A stretch of 64,000 nucleotides of DNA from Meandrina meandrites (GCA_963693305.1 OY855903.1:52556150-52620149), one strand, 5' to 3'; positions 1 through 11,813 are shown, counted from the stretch's first letter. Notes: generated from the letters alone by a model not told the origin. Numbers and translations are program-made.

Positions 1-1200
1 GGCCTTGCCCGTACAATGTTGGATAAGAAATTGCAGGTTTCTAGAATTGTCAGCATCATCTTCTAAACAAGTTTCAAAATTCCGCATGAATGATACATAG
101 TTAATTGGGTCTCCATCAAAGTGCATATATTCTATCTTGGGGGTGTTCATCACTTGGCACAAGGTCTTAACTATCCTTTCCCCAGTATCCAAATTAGCTG
201 GCATTTGCACTTGCTCTGACCGTTCCTGTCGCTGAATGCTCTGGGTTGGGGGTGGTAGTTCACATTCCCTTTCAATTTCAGATAAGGTGATATTATTTTC
301 TTGTCGAGGTGCTACTGGTTGCTCACTCACTTTTGCAATTGGCAATCTCAGCATAGATTCAGAGGAAGCTGGCTCTGGGCTGGTATCTAGTTTGGGAGAC
401 TTCAATTCCAATTTCACATCTGTCTGCTCTACAATATTTTCTCCATGGCCCATTAGCTCCAAAGCTGGTGGTTTCTTTTCCCCTTTTACAGTTGAACTGG
501 TTTCCTTAACCCCGCCGGCCCCAATTTCTTGATCAAGCACACTTAAGCTTACATAGGCTCTCTCGGCTTCCATTTCGGCCTCCATTAATTCTCTTGCATA
601 ATTTAGTTCAGTTAATTTGCGCTCAAGTTCTTGTTTTCTTTTCAAATGCTCCACCTTAAGTTTAGCTAATGCCATCTGCTCTCTTCGAGACCCAATGCTA
701 CCACTACTACTGACATGACTAGATTTCAGTGCAGTACTCACGGTTTCGGCACTCTTCCTTCCAGGTTCGATCTCGAGTTGCCTCACAGACCTTAGGCTAA
801 ATGTGGACTTTGAACCAGACAAGCGGCGAAGTCGTTTATCGGCGCCATCTAATTCCATTTTCTTCGTCAATTCCTCGTCGTACATAACTTGAGCCTTGCG
901 TTTTTCAGGTTCTGACTCCACTATTTCCATAAAACACTCGTGAGCATTCACAAATTTCCTCCATATCTCGTCATAAGATGCAAGTTTTGCCGCCAAATCC
1001 GCCGACGGCAAATCCGCTTCATCTTCGGTTAATAAAGGCCAAATTTCACCTCTCAGCTTCTTCAATGCTCCAATTAATCCAGCCTTTGATCGCTTTAACT
1101 GCTCGGCCTTCTCAGCACGATCCTCTTCTTCATTTCTCCTTCTTGAATACGTCTTCAATCGAGCTCCTTTTCCCGCCTCGGGAGTTGAATGGGTAGACAT
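1..1200 (-). CDS. Gag-like protein of a BEL/Pao-type LTR retroelement, 3' part outside the window
   Basis: Seen: the minus strand is open from an ATG at 1200 to the window edge (400 codons, no stop), so the gene continues beyond position 1. It begins MSTHSTPEAGKG. A basic, charged N-terminal region is followed at about residues 155-205 by a heptad-like coiled coil (LKRKQELERKLTELNYAREL), then a low-complexity Pro/Glu/Ser linker. The last ~45 residues contain HFDGDPINYVSFMRNFE, followed by an acidic stretch and FLIQHCTGKA. Known: F-G-(D/N)-P-x2-Y-x2-F...F is the signature of DUF1759-type gag domains that precede Pao protease and RT in BEL/Pao elements. Inference: RNA-binding structural polyprotein of a retroelement, with protease/RT outside the window. 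A host gene domesticated from such a gag is the alternative. Confidence 0.7.
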   Translation of the reverse strand, partial: MSTHSTPEAGKGARLKTYSRRRNEEEDRAEKAEQLKRSKAGLIGALKKLRGEIWPLLTEDEADLPSADLAAKLASYDEIWRKFVNAHECFMEIVESEPEKRKAQVMYDEELTKKMELDGADKRLRRLSGSKSTFSLRSVRQLEIEPGRKSAETVSTALKSSHVSSSGSIGSRREQMALAKLKVEHLKRKQELERKLTELNYARELMEAEMEAERAYVSLSVLDQEIGAGGVKETSSTVKGEKKPPALELMGHGENIVEQTDVKLELKSPKLDTSPEPASSESMLRLPIAKVSEQPVAPRQENNITLSEIERECELPPPTQSIQRQERSEQVQMPANLDTGERIVKTLCQVMNTPKIEYMHFDGDPINYVSFMRNFETCLEDDADNSRNLQFLIQHCTGKA

Positions 1201-1640
1201 GTTTACACAAATATTTCGGTCGACGAAACGAAGCGCTAAGTTCGAAAACTGTCAGTACCGTAGTACCTGTCTTTATTTTCTCTCAAGCAAAAGTCGAAAA
1301 CTCACTACTCACAATGGGCTCAAGCTCAAAAGGCACATATCGACCGCACGGCATCGGACGATGAACAAAGTCACAACAACTGACACAACTTGAATAAAAC
1401 TCTTCGCTTCCATCAAAGCATACGTGAGAATGTATACATCTGAGTGAGTTTTTCTGAAAATTACAAAAAGGTATTAAGTTCCAAATGTTTCTTTGAATAG
1501 CAAAGGCGAAATGTTAACTTACCGAACTGTTTGCTTCGAGCTAAACGAACGGCACACACTAACAACTTCTTGAAAACACTCGCCTACTTGAACACATGGC
1601 GACTTAAGTCACGTGAGCGACAAAAAATCTCCTAAGGGGA
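1201..1640 (-). promoter_or_regulatory. Leader of the gag-like gene with a candidate 69-bp intron
   Basis: Read on the minus strand, a consensus donor (GGTAAGT) lies at 1522 and a pyrimidine-rich acceptor ending TTTTCAG at 1454. They would define a 69-bp intron in the 5' leader. An AATAAA signal (about 1275 on the minus strand) lies between that intron and the start codon, as expected for the end of an LTR, but I could not define LTR ends or a primer-binding site. The splice sites are inference from consensus only. Confidence 0.35.
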
Positions 1641-2469
1641 GTCGGGAGTGACAAAAATGTTATTTGTCACGTAACGAAAGTGAAACCTGCAACATCAGCG
1701 CATTCCATGGCTGACGTAATACCTTTTTCAGTGTATTCAACATTCGCTTTGAATCGAACGCTTCGATAAAACCAAAGGAAAATATACTTTATACACAATA
1801 AAAAAAACAATATCCGCAACATTTTCCGTACATTCATGTTTCAACAGCTTTTGGCGAATAAACATCACAGGTTGCGTGATTCAGTCCCGATCACGATTTG
1901 GCCGAGTGGAGGTTTGCGTCTGGTCACCGACAAAAAAAAATAACAAGAAGATGCGAAAATCTTAAAACCGCGCTTTTTTAAATTAACTCCATTTTTGCTA
2001 ATCGGAAAAGTCACGGTTAAATTTTTTTGTACCAAGAGCAAAGGACTAGCAAAGTACTCACGCAAGTCACACAATCCGATATTGCACCATCGCCCATAAT
2101 CGTTGTGAAATTTATGACGACGTATTGGTTTTAATCTGGAACTTCACTTGGAACATGTGTGGGCATGAATTAAACATTTTGAACGCTATTAATAACAGCC
2201 ATTTTCTTTACGTAAAAGTCACGATTAAATGTAGGTGGTTGATACCGTGAGTTAGGCCGTAAGAAGGTAGTCACGCGAGTCTCACATTTCAGGCTTTGTA
2301 TATAAAACTGCTGGAGCGATCTGTGGTCATAGCTTAAAATATATAAACGGTTTAAACAGATCTAAAAAATATAAAAAGGGATACTCTAAATTTTCGATCG
2401 CCTTCTGCGGTCTTCTTCAGAGAATGATGGATTTGCAAGGTTCGCAGAATTCTAATAAGTGCATTGACG

Positions 2470-3365
2470 TTATTGTTCGTTGCTCCCCTGGGGAGCAACC
2501 AGCGATGCGTAAACCCTTGGGAAGGGCGTTCTTTCGTTTATAGTGTTTTTGTCGAGGAAAGAATGTAAAGACTCAAGAAACAGTCTTTTGTTCTTGCTGC
2601 TTACGCCTGTTTCAAGAATTTCGGCGTAACTTGGATGTATGTCGTGGCCGATTTCTGCATGATGTTTAATCGCGGAGTTGATATTTCCGTTTGTTCCGGG
2701 CTTGTGTTCGGCTCCTCGCGATTTCCAGCTTCTTTTGCTTTCCCCAACGTATGCAAATGAGCATGTCCTGCAAGTCACTTTGTATACAATTCCTTTCAAC
2801 CGCCCTCTATCCGGTCGGTCCTTGGGTTTTTTGAAGATATTTCCTAACGTTCGTACTGGTTTGAACGCTGTCTTGATGTTTTCGCGGCTCAAAACCCGTC
2901 GAACGCGCTCCGACACTCCTTTCACATACGGGATGGACGTGTATGCCTTCGGATTCTCCTGGGTTCTTGGTTGCGTGTTTGTTTTGCTTGATTCGCCAGC
3001 TGACTTGATGAAGCTCTCGGGATAACCGTTAGCTTTTAAGTCATTAACAACGCGTTGTTTCTCGTTTTGTCTTTGCGCGGTTGTTGATGGGATGCACTTA
3101 GCTCGGTCCATCAGAGTCTTAACGACAGCTCTCTTGCTTTGCGCTGGGCTGTGTGAATGGAAGTCTAAATACTTGCTCGTATGTGTGGTCTTGCGGTATA
3201 CACCCACCTCGATCCTGCCATCCTCATTAACGGTGTTGTTGGTGTCCAGGAAGGCTATGCTGTTTTTGCCCATAGTTGTTGTAGGCATCTCCACTGTAAA
3301 CTGAATGTTCGCGTTTATCGAGTTTAAGTGGCTGTGAAAAGCTTCAACACCGTCCCTCTTAATGC
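2470..3365 (-). pseudogene. Penelope-like GIY-YIG endonuclease, inverted partial copy
   Basis: The frame from about 3365 down to the stop at 2470 encodes the linker and GIY-YIG endonuclease part of a Penelope-like protein, almost identical to the plus-strand copy at 3545-4444. The domain reads GIVYKVTCRTCSFAYVGES, then KSRGAEHK. It lacks all RT sequence; residues upstream of CIKRDGVEAF come from the centre of the dimer read antisense and are not part of the protein. One visible substitution against the other arm is TVEMPTTT versus TVETPTTT, so the two copies are very young or were made in one event. It is a product of the insertion mechanism, not an independent gene. Confidence 0.75.
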
Positions 3366-4444
3366 ACGCACAACAGTTATTTTGTATTCGAGGGAACCCA
3401 ATACCACCAGGTATCGGGATGTGCAATGGGTCGCCAGTCAGTGCGGTGATCGCAGAGCTTGTAATGCAAGAAGTTGAGGAGAAAGCGTTGGAAACTTCGC
3501 CCGTTCAACCAAAGTGGTGGCGCCGCTATGTCGACGATTCGAATGCGTGCATTAAGAGGGACGGTGTTGAAGCTTTTCACAGCCACTTAAACTCGATAAA
3601 CGCGAACATTCAGTTTACAGTGGAGACGCCTACAACAACTATGGGCAAAAACAGCATAGCCTTCCTGGACACCAACAACACCGTTAATGAGGATGGCAGG
3701 ATCGAGGTGGGTGTATACCGCAAGACCACACATACGAGCAAGTATTTAGACTTCCATTCACACAGCCCAGCGCAAAGCAAGAGAGCTGTCGTTAAGACTC
3801 TGATGGACCGAGCTAAGTGCATCCCATCAACAACCGCGCAAAGACAAAACGAGAAACAACGCGTTGTTAATGACTTAAAAGCTAACGGTTATCCCGAGAG
3901 CTTCATCAAGTCAGCTGGCGAATCAAGCAAAACAAACACGCAACCAAGAACCCAGGAGAATCCGAAGGCATACACGTCCATCCCGTATGTGAAAGGAGTG
4001 TCGGAGCGCGTTCGACGGGTTTTGAGCCGCGAAAACATCAAGACAGCGTTCAAACCAGTACGAACGTTAGGAAATATCTTCAAAAAACCCAAGGACCGAC
4101 CGGATAGAGGGCGGTTGAAAGGAATTGTATACAAAGTGACTTGCAGGACATGCTCATTTGCATACGTTGGGGAAAGCAAAAGAAGCTGGAAATCGCGAGG
4201 AGCCGAACACAAGCCCGGAACAAACGGAAATATCAACTCCGCGATTAAACATCATGCAGAAATCGGCCACGACATACATCCAAGTTACGCCGAAATTCTT
4301 GAAACAGGCGTAAGCAGCAAGAACAAAAGACTGTTTCTTGAGTCTTTACATTCTTTCCTCGACAAAAACACTATAAACGAAAGAACGCCCTTCCCAAGGG
4401 TTTACGCATCGCTGGTTGCTCCCCAGGGGAGCAACGAACAATAA
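3362..4444 (+). pseudogene. Penelope-like RT tail plus GIY-YIG endonuclease, 5'-truncated
   Basis: Seen: 360 codons open. The first ~65 residues carry the end of a reverse transcriptase: GMCNGSPVSAVIAELVMQ, then WWRRYVDDSNAC with the catalytic YVDD box. A thumb/linker region follows (IAFLDTNN, HSHSPAQSKRAVVKTL), then the GIY-YIG nuclease (GIVYKVTC, YVGES, RGAEHK) up to the stop at 4444. Known: full Penelope proteins are about 700-900 residues, so about half, including fingers and palm motifs, is missing. The ATG at 3362 lies in the dimer centre and is probably not a natural start. Catalytic YVDD and GIY-YIG residues are intact, but the protein as a whole cannot be an active RT. Confidence 0.8.
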
Positions 4445-6967
4445 CGTCAATGCACTTATTAGAATTCTGCGAACCTTGCAAATCCATCATTCTCTGAAGA
4501 AGACCGCAGAAGGCGATCGAAAATTTAGAGTATCCCTTTTTATATTTTTTAGATCTGTTTAAACCGTTTATATATTTTAGGCTTTGTATTGTTCACGGCT
4601 ATCTTTAGTACGGCGGTGTACGGCGGTAATTTCCTTACCAGTGACGTAGTCGGTGCTAGTGCTTACCTAGGCACAATTTCTTTCCTTCAGATCTCTGAAC
4701 TCGTTTCGATGAAACAATCAAAGAATTCACTTCAATTGCCTAAACCCACGAGAAATACTCGCAAAATTTCCAACTAATTAACGACCATCGCTTCTGGCGA
4801 AATAAGCTTACAATGTAAGCAGGATATTATTTGTCACGTAACGAAAGTGAAAGCTGCAACGTCAGCGCATTCCATGGCTGAGGTAATACCTATTTTTGGT
4901 GTATTCAATATTCGCTTCGAATTCAACGCTTCGATAAAACCAAAAGAAAATATATTTTACACACAATAAAAAAATATATCCGCAACATTTTCCGTACATT
5001 CATGTTTCAATTTGTTTGTGCTATGAGTGAAGGACTAGCAAAGTAGTCACGCGATTCACAAAATCCGAGGTTTACATTATCCCCAGCTATCTTTAGCTTG
5101 GGGGTTTTTCCCTTCTAATGATGTAAGGTCTGCACGTTCGGGCACGCTCAATTGTTTACTTTAGCAAATATTTCATTTCCCTTCAAATCTTTGAACTCGC
5201 TTCGATGAAACAGCCAAAGAATTTACTTTAATTGCCTAATCCCACAAGAAATACTCGCAGAAGAGCAAACAAATTAATGACCGTCGCTTCTGCCGATATA
5301 AACTTGCAAAGAAAACACAATGTTATTTGTCACGTGTGTCAGCGCATTCCATGGCTGACGTAATACCTTTTTTCAGTGTATTCAACATTCGCTTTGAATC
5401 CAACGCTTCGATAAAACCAAAGGAAAATATACTTTATACACAATAAAGAAAACAATATCCGCAACGTTTTCGGTACAATAATGTTTCAACAGCTTTTGGC
5501 GAATAAACATCATAGGTTGCGTGATTTCAAAGCCCCAACACGATTTGGCCGAGTGGAGGTTTGCGTCTGGTCACCGACAAAAAAAAAATAACAAGAAGAT
5601 GCAAGCATCTTAAAACCGCGCTTTTTTAAATTAACTCCATTCTTGCTAATTAACAGGTTTCTTACTCAGAAAAGTCACGGTTAAATTAAATTTGTTTTGT
5701 ACTGAGAGTAAAAGAATTGGCAAAGTAGTCACGCGAATAACACAATCCAATATTGCACCACCGCCCATAGCCGTTGTGAAATTTATGATGACGTAGTGGT
5801 CTTAATCTGGAACTTCGCTTGGGACATGTATGGGCATGAATTAAACATTCTGCTATTTGAACGCTGTTAATAACAGCTATTTTCTTAACGTAAAAGTCAC
5901 GATTAAATGTAATTGGTTGATACCGTGAGTTAGGCCGTAAGAAGGTAGTCACGCGAGTCTCACATTTTATGTTTTGCATTGTTCACGGCTACCTTTAGTA
6001 CGGCGGTAATTTCCCTACCAATGGCGTGATCCTTGCAAGTGCTTCAGATCTCTGAACTCGCTTCGATGAAACAGTCAAAGAATTCACTTCAATTGCTTAA
6101 ACCCACGAGAAATACTTGCAAAATTTCCAACTAATTAACGACCATCACTTGTGGCGAAATAAGCTCGCAAAGTAAGCAGGATATCGTTTGTCACGCAACG
6201 GAAGTGAAAGCTGCAACGTCAGCGCATTCCGTGGCTGAGGTAATACCCTTTTTTAGTGTATTCAATATTCGCCTCGAATCCAACGCTTTGATAAAACCAA
6301 AAGAAAATATATTTTACACACAATAAAAAAAATATATCCGCAACATTTTCCGACGGTCTTGTTTCAATTTGTTTGTACTATGAGTGAAGGACTAGCAAAG
6401 TAATCACGTGAGTCACACAATCCGAAGTTTACGCTATCCCCAGCTATCTTTAGCTTGTTGGCTTTTTTCCTACTAATGACGTAACCCCTGCACGTTCAGG
6501 CACGCTCAATTGTTTACCTTCGCAAATATTTCATTTTCCTTCAAATCTCTGAACTCGCTTCGATGAAACAGCCAAAGAATTCACTTCAATTGCCTAAACC
6601 CACAGAAAATACTTGCAGAAGTGCAAATAAATTTATGACCGTCGCTTTTGCCGATATAAAGTTGCAAAGAAAACGTTATTTGCCACGTAACGAAAGTGAA
6701 ACCTACAACATCAGCGCATTCCATGGCTGACGTAATACCTTTTTTTAGTGTATTTAATGTTAGCTTCGAGTCCAACGCTTCGATAAAACCAAAAGAAAAT
6801 ATACTTTATACACAATAAAGAAACAATATCCATAACATTTTCCGTACATTAATGTTTTAACAGCTTTTGGTGAATAATCACAGGTTGCGTAATTAAAAGT
6901 CACGATCACGATTTGGCCGAGCTGAGGCTTGGGTCAGGTCACCGACAAAAAAATACAAAAAAAAATA

Positions 6968-7033
6968 AATCCCGTGTAAACCAAGAACCGCGCTCGGCCC
7001 ATGGCCGCGCGGTTAATAAATCCCGTGCAGAGC
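6968..7033. repeat. GC-rich ~55-bp repeat unit, left flank of the 7034-10415 element
   Basis: A unit containing AAGAACCGCGCTCGGCCCAT and GGCCGCGCGGTTAATAAATC, itself nearly palindromic (hairpin around CCATGG), occurs here. Two tandem copies lie at 10416-10516. The element between them duplicated GTGCAGAGC from inside this unit. Together the copies look like a short tandem array split by the insertion. Confidence 0.65.
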
Positions 7034-10000
7034 GACAGAGCTGAATAACGTCTGCGCATGTGCAAAGTCGGAAGCGGTCTGGGGACTAAACTTCATATCA
7101 GTTTCCAAAGGATTTGCGAAGTACCCACACATTTTGCGGATTTTTAAGGTGGTTTCTGGATATTTAAGGTTGCCATTTAAACCAAAGGTAGATTTTGTCA
7201 TGATTTCTTTAACTCTCGTTTCTACTTTCACAATTTTTCTTCTACTTTTTGCTATGAACATTAGAAGTACGCACAAACGAAACGGAACTTATGTCGTCAT
7301 CGATCGAACCATCTTCATGCACAAGTAGATCGTAAATATTTTGCTCATTTTAAAGAAATCTCTAAATTATCTGCAGCTAATATCAAAAGTTTAGTTGTAC
7401 CTTAACTTGGTTGTCCAAACGCCAGTTTCTAACCTACCGATCCTTCTGCTGGGCGTTGGTAAACGGGTTTAATTTGTTGTATGGATTTGTCTTCATGAAC
7501 ACCCGAAACGGCCCATTTTCTTTATTTTCAAGGTAGAGTGACTGGCATCACCACATTTAAGGTTAAAGTTCACACCAAAAAAATGAATCATTTAATGTTT
7601 ATCTAAGTCCTTTTTCTGATCGCACAGATTGTTTCAACTTTTTTCTTCAACATTGTGATTAACAGACTCGTCGTGCAACGGAAGTGCATTGTCAAAAGTA
7701 TTTTTAAAAAAAAAGAATCTTCAGTTTATCTAATGCTAATATCAGAAGTATAGGCACATTGTCATGAATGTGTCAAAACGTGACCATGACTTTCTACCCA
7801 GTGAATTGTTTTCTTTGTTTTATTGCAAGCCTTACTGTAAACGTTTGCACTAATATCGAGGCCTTGATATCACAAATTTGTTTTGTATTAAATATGTTTT
7901 ATGGTAGTTCCAAGAATATTTTTCTTTTTCTATTCAAGCCACTATTATTCCTCCAAATATTTCATGTATGTAGTATTAAGTATTTCAATTTTAAACTTAC
8001 ATAAAAACATAAAACTTTCATATGTGTACTTACTTTTTTTGATAACATGGAATGATTATTAAGCATGTATAAAGATATTGTTTTTGAAGCTGTAAATTTG
8101 TTGTTGCTTTAGACAGATGTTGTTTCCTCAGGGATGACTACTTTAATTCAATTTGAGTCAATGTTCCGAATTGGTGGGCAATTAAATTGAAGCTAATTGA
8201 ACATGGATAAAATGTAAAATTTCATCACTCTCAGGGAAATCATTTTGCCTTCATTTTTTGTCAACTATGGTCATTTTGGTTATTATAAGAGTTGTAGCAA
8301 ATTTGTATTTTCATGATTTATATTTACATATTTATACAAAGTTAATGCTCCTCATTCCCAGTAAAGTTTCCTTTTGCTTCATGGAACCATACAAACTAGC
8401 AAAGCATGTCAATTACTGCAAGTCTATCAGTGTTCATTAATATTTAGCATATACCTATAATTTTTTGGCACAATAGTAACTTCTCTTCTACTCTTAAAGC
8501 CTCTTAAAGCCCTTAAAGCCTGTGTTTCAAGCATTTCCATATGAACGAAGAGTTTTCCATGTATTGGCTGTACAAAAATTGGGGCATGGGCAAAAACACC
8601 CCTCAATTTCCACATGCCCAAAGTGTAGGGACTTGCTATGCAGACTAGTAAAACCTTCATTGAATTCCTGGATCAACAATTGGCTTTTGAAAAACCTGAC
8701 TCTTGTGTTCTATGTTGTTTTTTAGTACTCTTTTTCCTACTTAACAGGTAAAACAGTCAAGTCACTTTACAGAAAGAATAAAAAACTTAAACAAAGAACA
8801 AAAGTATGACTTAATTCTGTAATTAATTCACATTCTTTTAAGCAGTCATTATACAATCAGAAACCATGGACAGCTACCAGTTCACTTTTAATTGGATAAA
8901 TCTGCATGAAAGAATGTGAATAAATAAAAGTGGTCACACTTTTGGGCTCCTTCCTTTAATAACCACAACAGTTGCATAAACAAACTGCACTTGTACTACA
9001 GCCAGACTTGTAATATTTTGATGTTACAAGGCTTGACTATATGCATTTTTGTCCAAAGACTCCCTTGACAATAAAACACATAAAACTCATGCATGCTGGC
9101 TTGGTTTAAGAATGTAGATTTTCCATAGTTAATCAATTAAGAAAACTTGCCATGTTTTTATCAACTCAAGTTTAATAAACATTTTAACATGGTTGCCACA
9201 GGCATCAGTTGACTTTTTTTTCTATTGAAAATAAAATTTCCCTGACCAAATTAATACAAAGTGTAGGATATAGTACCAGCCCCCAGCCTCTACTTGGCTG
9301 AGATCACATTGACCTGAAATGTTTCTTCTTACCATCAATGGCATTAAATCAGGTAGGTGTAATTATAATTTTCAATTTTCTGACTTTTCTTTAAAAATAT
9401 GTCAGTTTTCCCTGGCTCAAAATAAAATCCCTTGTCCTTCAAGAATTTTTATTTTGCCTAGAATGTGTGTAACCTTGTTTTAAGGAAGTCATTAAACCAT
9501 AAGCACTAGATGATTATTTCAGAAATATTTGTTGCTATCAATCTGAGGCAGGATGAAACCACAAGAATAATTAACTGCAACTGTAATACAGATGAATCTG
9601 AATGGTATCACACAACAAACAACATTATTTCACTGCTGTGTTTTTCAAAGTAAACTCTAAAGTTAAAACCACTGTGTGGGGAAGGCTTTACAAATACGCC
9701 ACGCTGATTGGTTAAGGACTGGTAAAGTTTACCTTTTATCGTAACAGTTTTTAGTGCATAATGATTTTAGCTCAGGTACTATTGTTTTTGCGAAGTGTTT
9801 TGTAATCATTGATGATTTCTATATTAACTTTGGGGGACAATTTAAATACACTGATTAGTATTGCTTCTCTTAAGGCAGTTAATAAATCAATCACTCAAAT
9901 CTGGAATCTTAAAAATATAAATAAACGACCAACACAACCCTTCAAAATCCACATGAAAAATATATGGACATTGTGCGGACTACATGTTTAATTTAACGGT

Positions 10001-10415
10001 CAAATCCATAATTTTCTATATACCTCAAGGAAAAACCTTGGTCACATTCATCTAAAACAAGCAAGGAAAATCGAACTGGAAACAGTCAAATCATCATGTC
10101 GTCAAGTGAACATGCTGTGAACCAGAGAATCGGAGAATGGCCGACTCGTATCCCTGGAATTAGTCGTCTAAATAACGAGTCATCAGAGTGATTTTCACCA
10201 CAGAATACTGCTTCGGATCTGCAACGGTAATTTCATCTTGTTCCTTCCGGGCCAAACAATCCAGGAGATGAATTTCGCTTGCAATACGATCGGCAATACA
10301 GTACTGCCTCCTCCGTTTTAATACTGAAACGAAAATGGCGGCGGCAAAAATGTCTTTGTTTTCATTCCAGAATCGTGACGTTGCACGCATGCGCTTTGCG
10401 TTATTCAGCTCTGTC
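7034..10415. mobile_element. 3.4-kb DNA element with terminal inverted repeats and a 9-bp target-site duplication
   Basis: The left end begins GACAGAGCTGAATAACG and the right end is its exact reverse complement (17 bp, then similarity continues into GCGCATG). Both sides are flanked by GTGCAGAGC (7025-7033 and 10416-10424). A 9-bp duplication fits Mutator-like or Merlin-type superfamilies. No transposase motif is recognisable. The longest suggestive frame is minus strand about 10342-10160, with a basic start (SVLKRRRQYC), which I cannot assign. The remaining 3 kb is AT-rich with no convincing gene on either strand. The element lies downstream of the last UNC5-like exon seen, so it may sit in an intron of that gene. 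Confidence 0.7.
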
Positions 10416-10516
10416 GTGCAGAGCAAGAACCGCGCTCGGCCCATGGCCGCGCGGTTAATAATAAATCCCGTGCAGAGCAAGAACCGCGCTCGGCCCATGG
10501 ACGCGCGGTTAAAAAG
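10416..10516. repeat. Two tandem GC-rich ~55-bp units
   Basis: Two head-to-tail copies of the unit described at 6968-7033, differing at one internal base (GGCCGCGCGG versus GGACGCGCGG) and in spacing. They start with the right copy of the duplicated 9-mer GTGCAGAGC. Confidence 0.65.
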
Positions 10517-11005
10517 ACCCAAGCTTCCTAACTGCTGTGCTGTTGCGTTTATTTTGCCAGCCATTAGGGCATAAACATTACTGCCAGACTATTAGCCAAT
10601 CAGTGTGTGTGACATCTTGACAAGCTCTTAGCGAAATTTTAATGAAATTCAATAACCCAACAGTTGGACTTTTATTTTCTTTTTTTATGAACATAAGAAA
10701 AAAATAAATTTACCACCAAACTTGTTCAAAGATCTGATGCAAAAATTACCCCAACAAACATGAGGGGATGAGCTAGTTACATTCAAGCCAAGGCAGTTGC
10801 CTCAGTCAAAATCTTGAAGGATTTCTGTAAGAGGTAATTAATATTATAAAAGAAGTCTTCCTTTTCCGATATGACCTAAAAATGGCATTTCTGGGCTTCT
10901 AGACCTTGAAAGTTGGTCCCCAAGCTTTGACACTTCACAATAGCTTTGGTTATCAATAATGTCTGGCTGCAGGCCTGATATGAGTGAATCATGATATCCT
11001 GTTAC
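10517..11005. other. Intronic or intergenic stretch, no gene seen
   Basis: AT-rich sequence directly after the donor of the TSP1 exon at 11006. No further UNC5-like exon (second TSP1, transmembrane, ZU5, UPA or death domain) was recognised here or to the left. The 3' half of the gene is therefore either beyond position 1, missed by eye, or absent. Confidence 0.4.
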
Positions 11006-11176
11006 CTGGGCAAATATCTTGACATGGCTCTATTCTAACGCTGGATCCTGTACAAAGTTTCCCTCCATTTTCTGGTGAAGGATTTGAACAGTGGCGTTGA
11101 AACATCTTGGTTCCAATGCCACATTTAGCTGCATTACAGGGATCAAACTCGCTCCACTCTGACCAACCACCATCAA
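11006..11176 (-). CDS. unc5: UNC5-like netrin receptor, exon 4 seen (thrombospondin type-1 repeat)
   Basis: Minus-strand exon of 171 bp with acceptor ...CATTATAG at 11177 and donor GTAAC at 11005, phase 1 at both ends. Joined to the Ig2 exon it continues NVY-V-DGGWSEWSEFDPC. It then has KCGIGTKMFQRHC and KLCTGSSVRIEPCQDIC, a complete TSP1 repeat with two of its stacked Trp (W-x2-W) and six Cys. Known: UNC5 receptors have the order Ig-Ig-TSP1-TSP1-TM-ZU5-UPA-death domain, and the vertebrate protein has the same VNGGWSTW transition after Ig2. The domain is extracellular. Only one TSP1 exon was found. Confidence 0.85.
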
Positions 11177-11516
11177 CTATAATGACACAACAACAACGAA
11201 AATAAAATAAATTAAAACTATATAAATCATGACATAGTGTATTTAAAAACTGGTAGAGTCACATGCACTAGTATCAGATTCCCACTCTAACTTTGAAAGT
11301 TTTTTTTAAGGCAAAAAAAGCAATAATTTGTAAACAGAAGTATTATTAGCTCTTTTTACATTATTTTCTATTTTACCATCCTAGCAAATTTTAAGACAGA
11401 ATTGCATAATGCCAAGTCTGAAATAACTAAAACATTTCAGATCATATATGCTTCCAACACTATATTTGCATTTCAATTAGTAGATGTGACACAATTCAGG
11501 ACCTTTGTGAGCTTAC

Positions 11517-11813
11517 CGTACACATTTAACTTGATAATGGCACTTTCACGCCTTCCAACAAGGTTTGATGCCACACAAGAGTAATCACCATCATCTGATA
11601 ATTTTGCTTTCCTTATAACCACAAGAGAGAAGTTTGCATGGCTTTTCATCAACACTCTTCTATTCTTAAGGGAAACCACAGGACGACCATCTTTCCACCA
11701 AGACACAGCCGGCCTTGGGATTCCTGCTGGGGGCTGGCATTTTAAAGTCAGTAAAGAATTTTTACGAATTCTGGTGTCAACTGATGGTGAAATGATAAAG
11801 TCCTCATCCAGAT
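11517..11813 (-). CDS. unc5: UNC5-like netrin receptor, exon 3 seen (second Ig domain)
   Basis: Minus-strand exon of 297 bp, acceptor ...TCTTTTGAG at 11814, donor GGTAAGC at 11516, phase 1 at both ends. It encodes LDEDFIISPSVDTRIRKN, then LLTLKCQPPAGIPRPAVSWW (B-strand Cys and core Trp), and KLSDDGDYSCVASNLVG (the D-x-G-x-Y-x-C Ig signature). It ends IIKLNVY. The junction with exon 2 gives KA-Y-LDEDF, matching the A-Y-L-R-K-x-F stretch between Ig1 and Ig2 of animal UNC5. A C2-set Ig domain, extracellular, expected to take part in netrin binding. Confidence 0.88.

Larger units (their letters stand above)
2302..4578. mobile_element. Penelope-like retroelement inserted as an inverted dimer, with target-site duplication
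   Basis: The 11-mer AGGCTTTGTAT occurs exactly at 2291-2301 and 4579-4589, bounding 2277 bp that interrupt the surrounding tandem repeat. The uninterrupted version of the target is visible in the repeat copy near 5965-5985. Inside, two near-identical arms of about 1.05 kb (about 2335-3365 and 3545-4575) face each other in opposite orientation around a ~180-bp single-copy centre, so both outer ends are the element's 3' end. Known: Penelope-like elements encode an RT fused to a GIY-YIG endonuclease and often integrate with partial inverted or tandem duplications. Only the RT tail and the endonuclease remain. Confidence 0.85.
1661..6965. repeat. ~1.36-kb higher-order tandem repeat, about 2.2 copies, interrupted by a Penelope-like element
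   Basis: A block starting TATTTGTCACGTAACG and running through GCGCATTCCATGGCTGA recurs at 1661, 4828, 5324, 6184 and 6677. After subtracting the retroelement at 2302-4589 the spacings are about 880, 495, 860 and 495 bp. Two alternating half-units therefore make a compound unit of about 1.36 kb (1661 to 5324 net 1375; 5324 to 6677 = 1353). The third copy stops around 6965. Conserved sub-blocks include CACGATTTGGCCGAG (about 1891, 5542, 6908) and the GTTCACGGCTA(T/C)CTTTAGTACGGCGG region at about 4590 and 5980. No convincing coding potential is seen; the short open frames shift between copies. Confidence 0.8.

Noticed and set aside
2678..4236. Open frames of 70-115 codons antisense to the Penelope arms
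   Set aside because: They mirror the GIY-YIG frames exactly in both arms, so they are antisense shadows.
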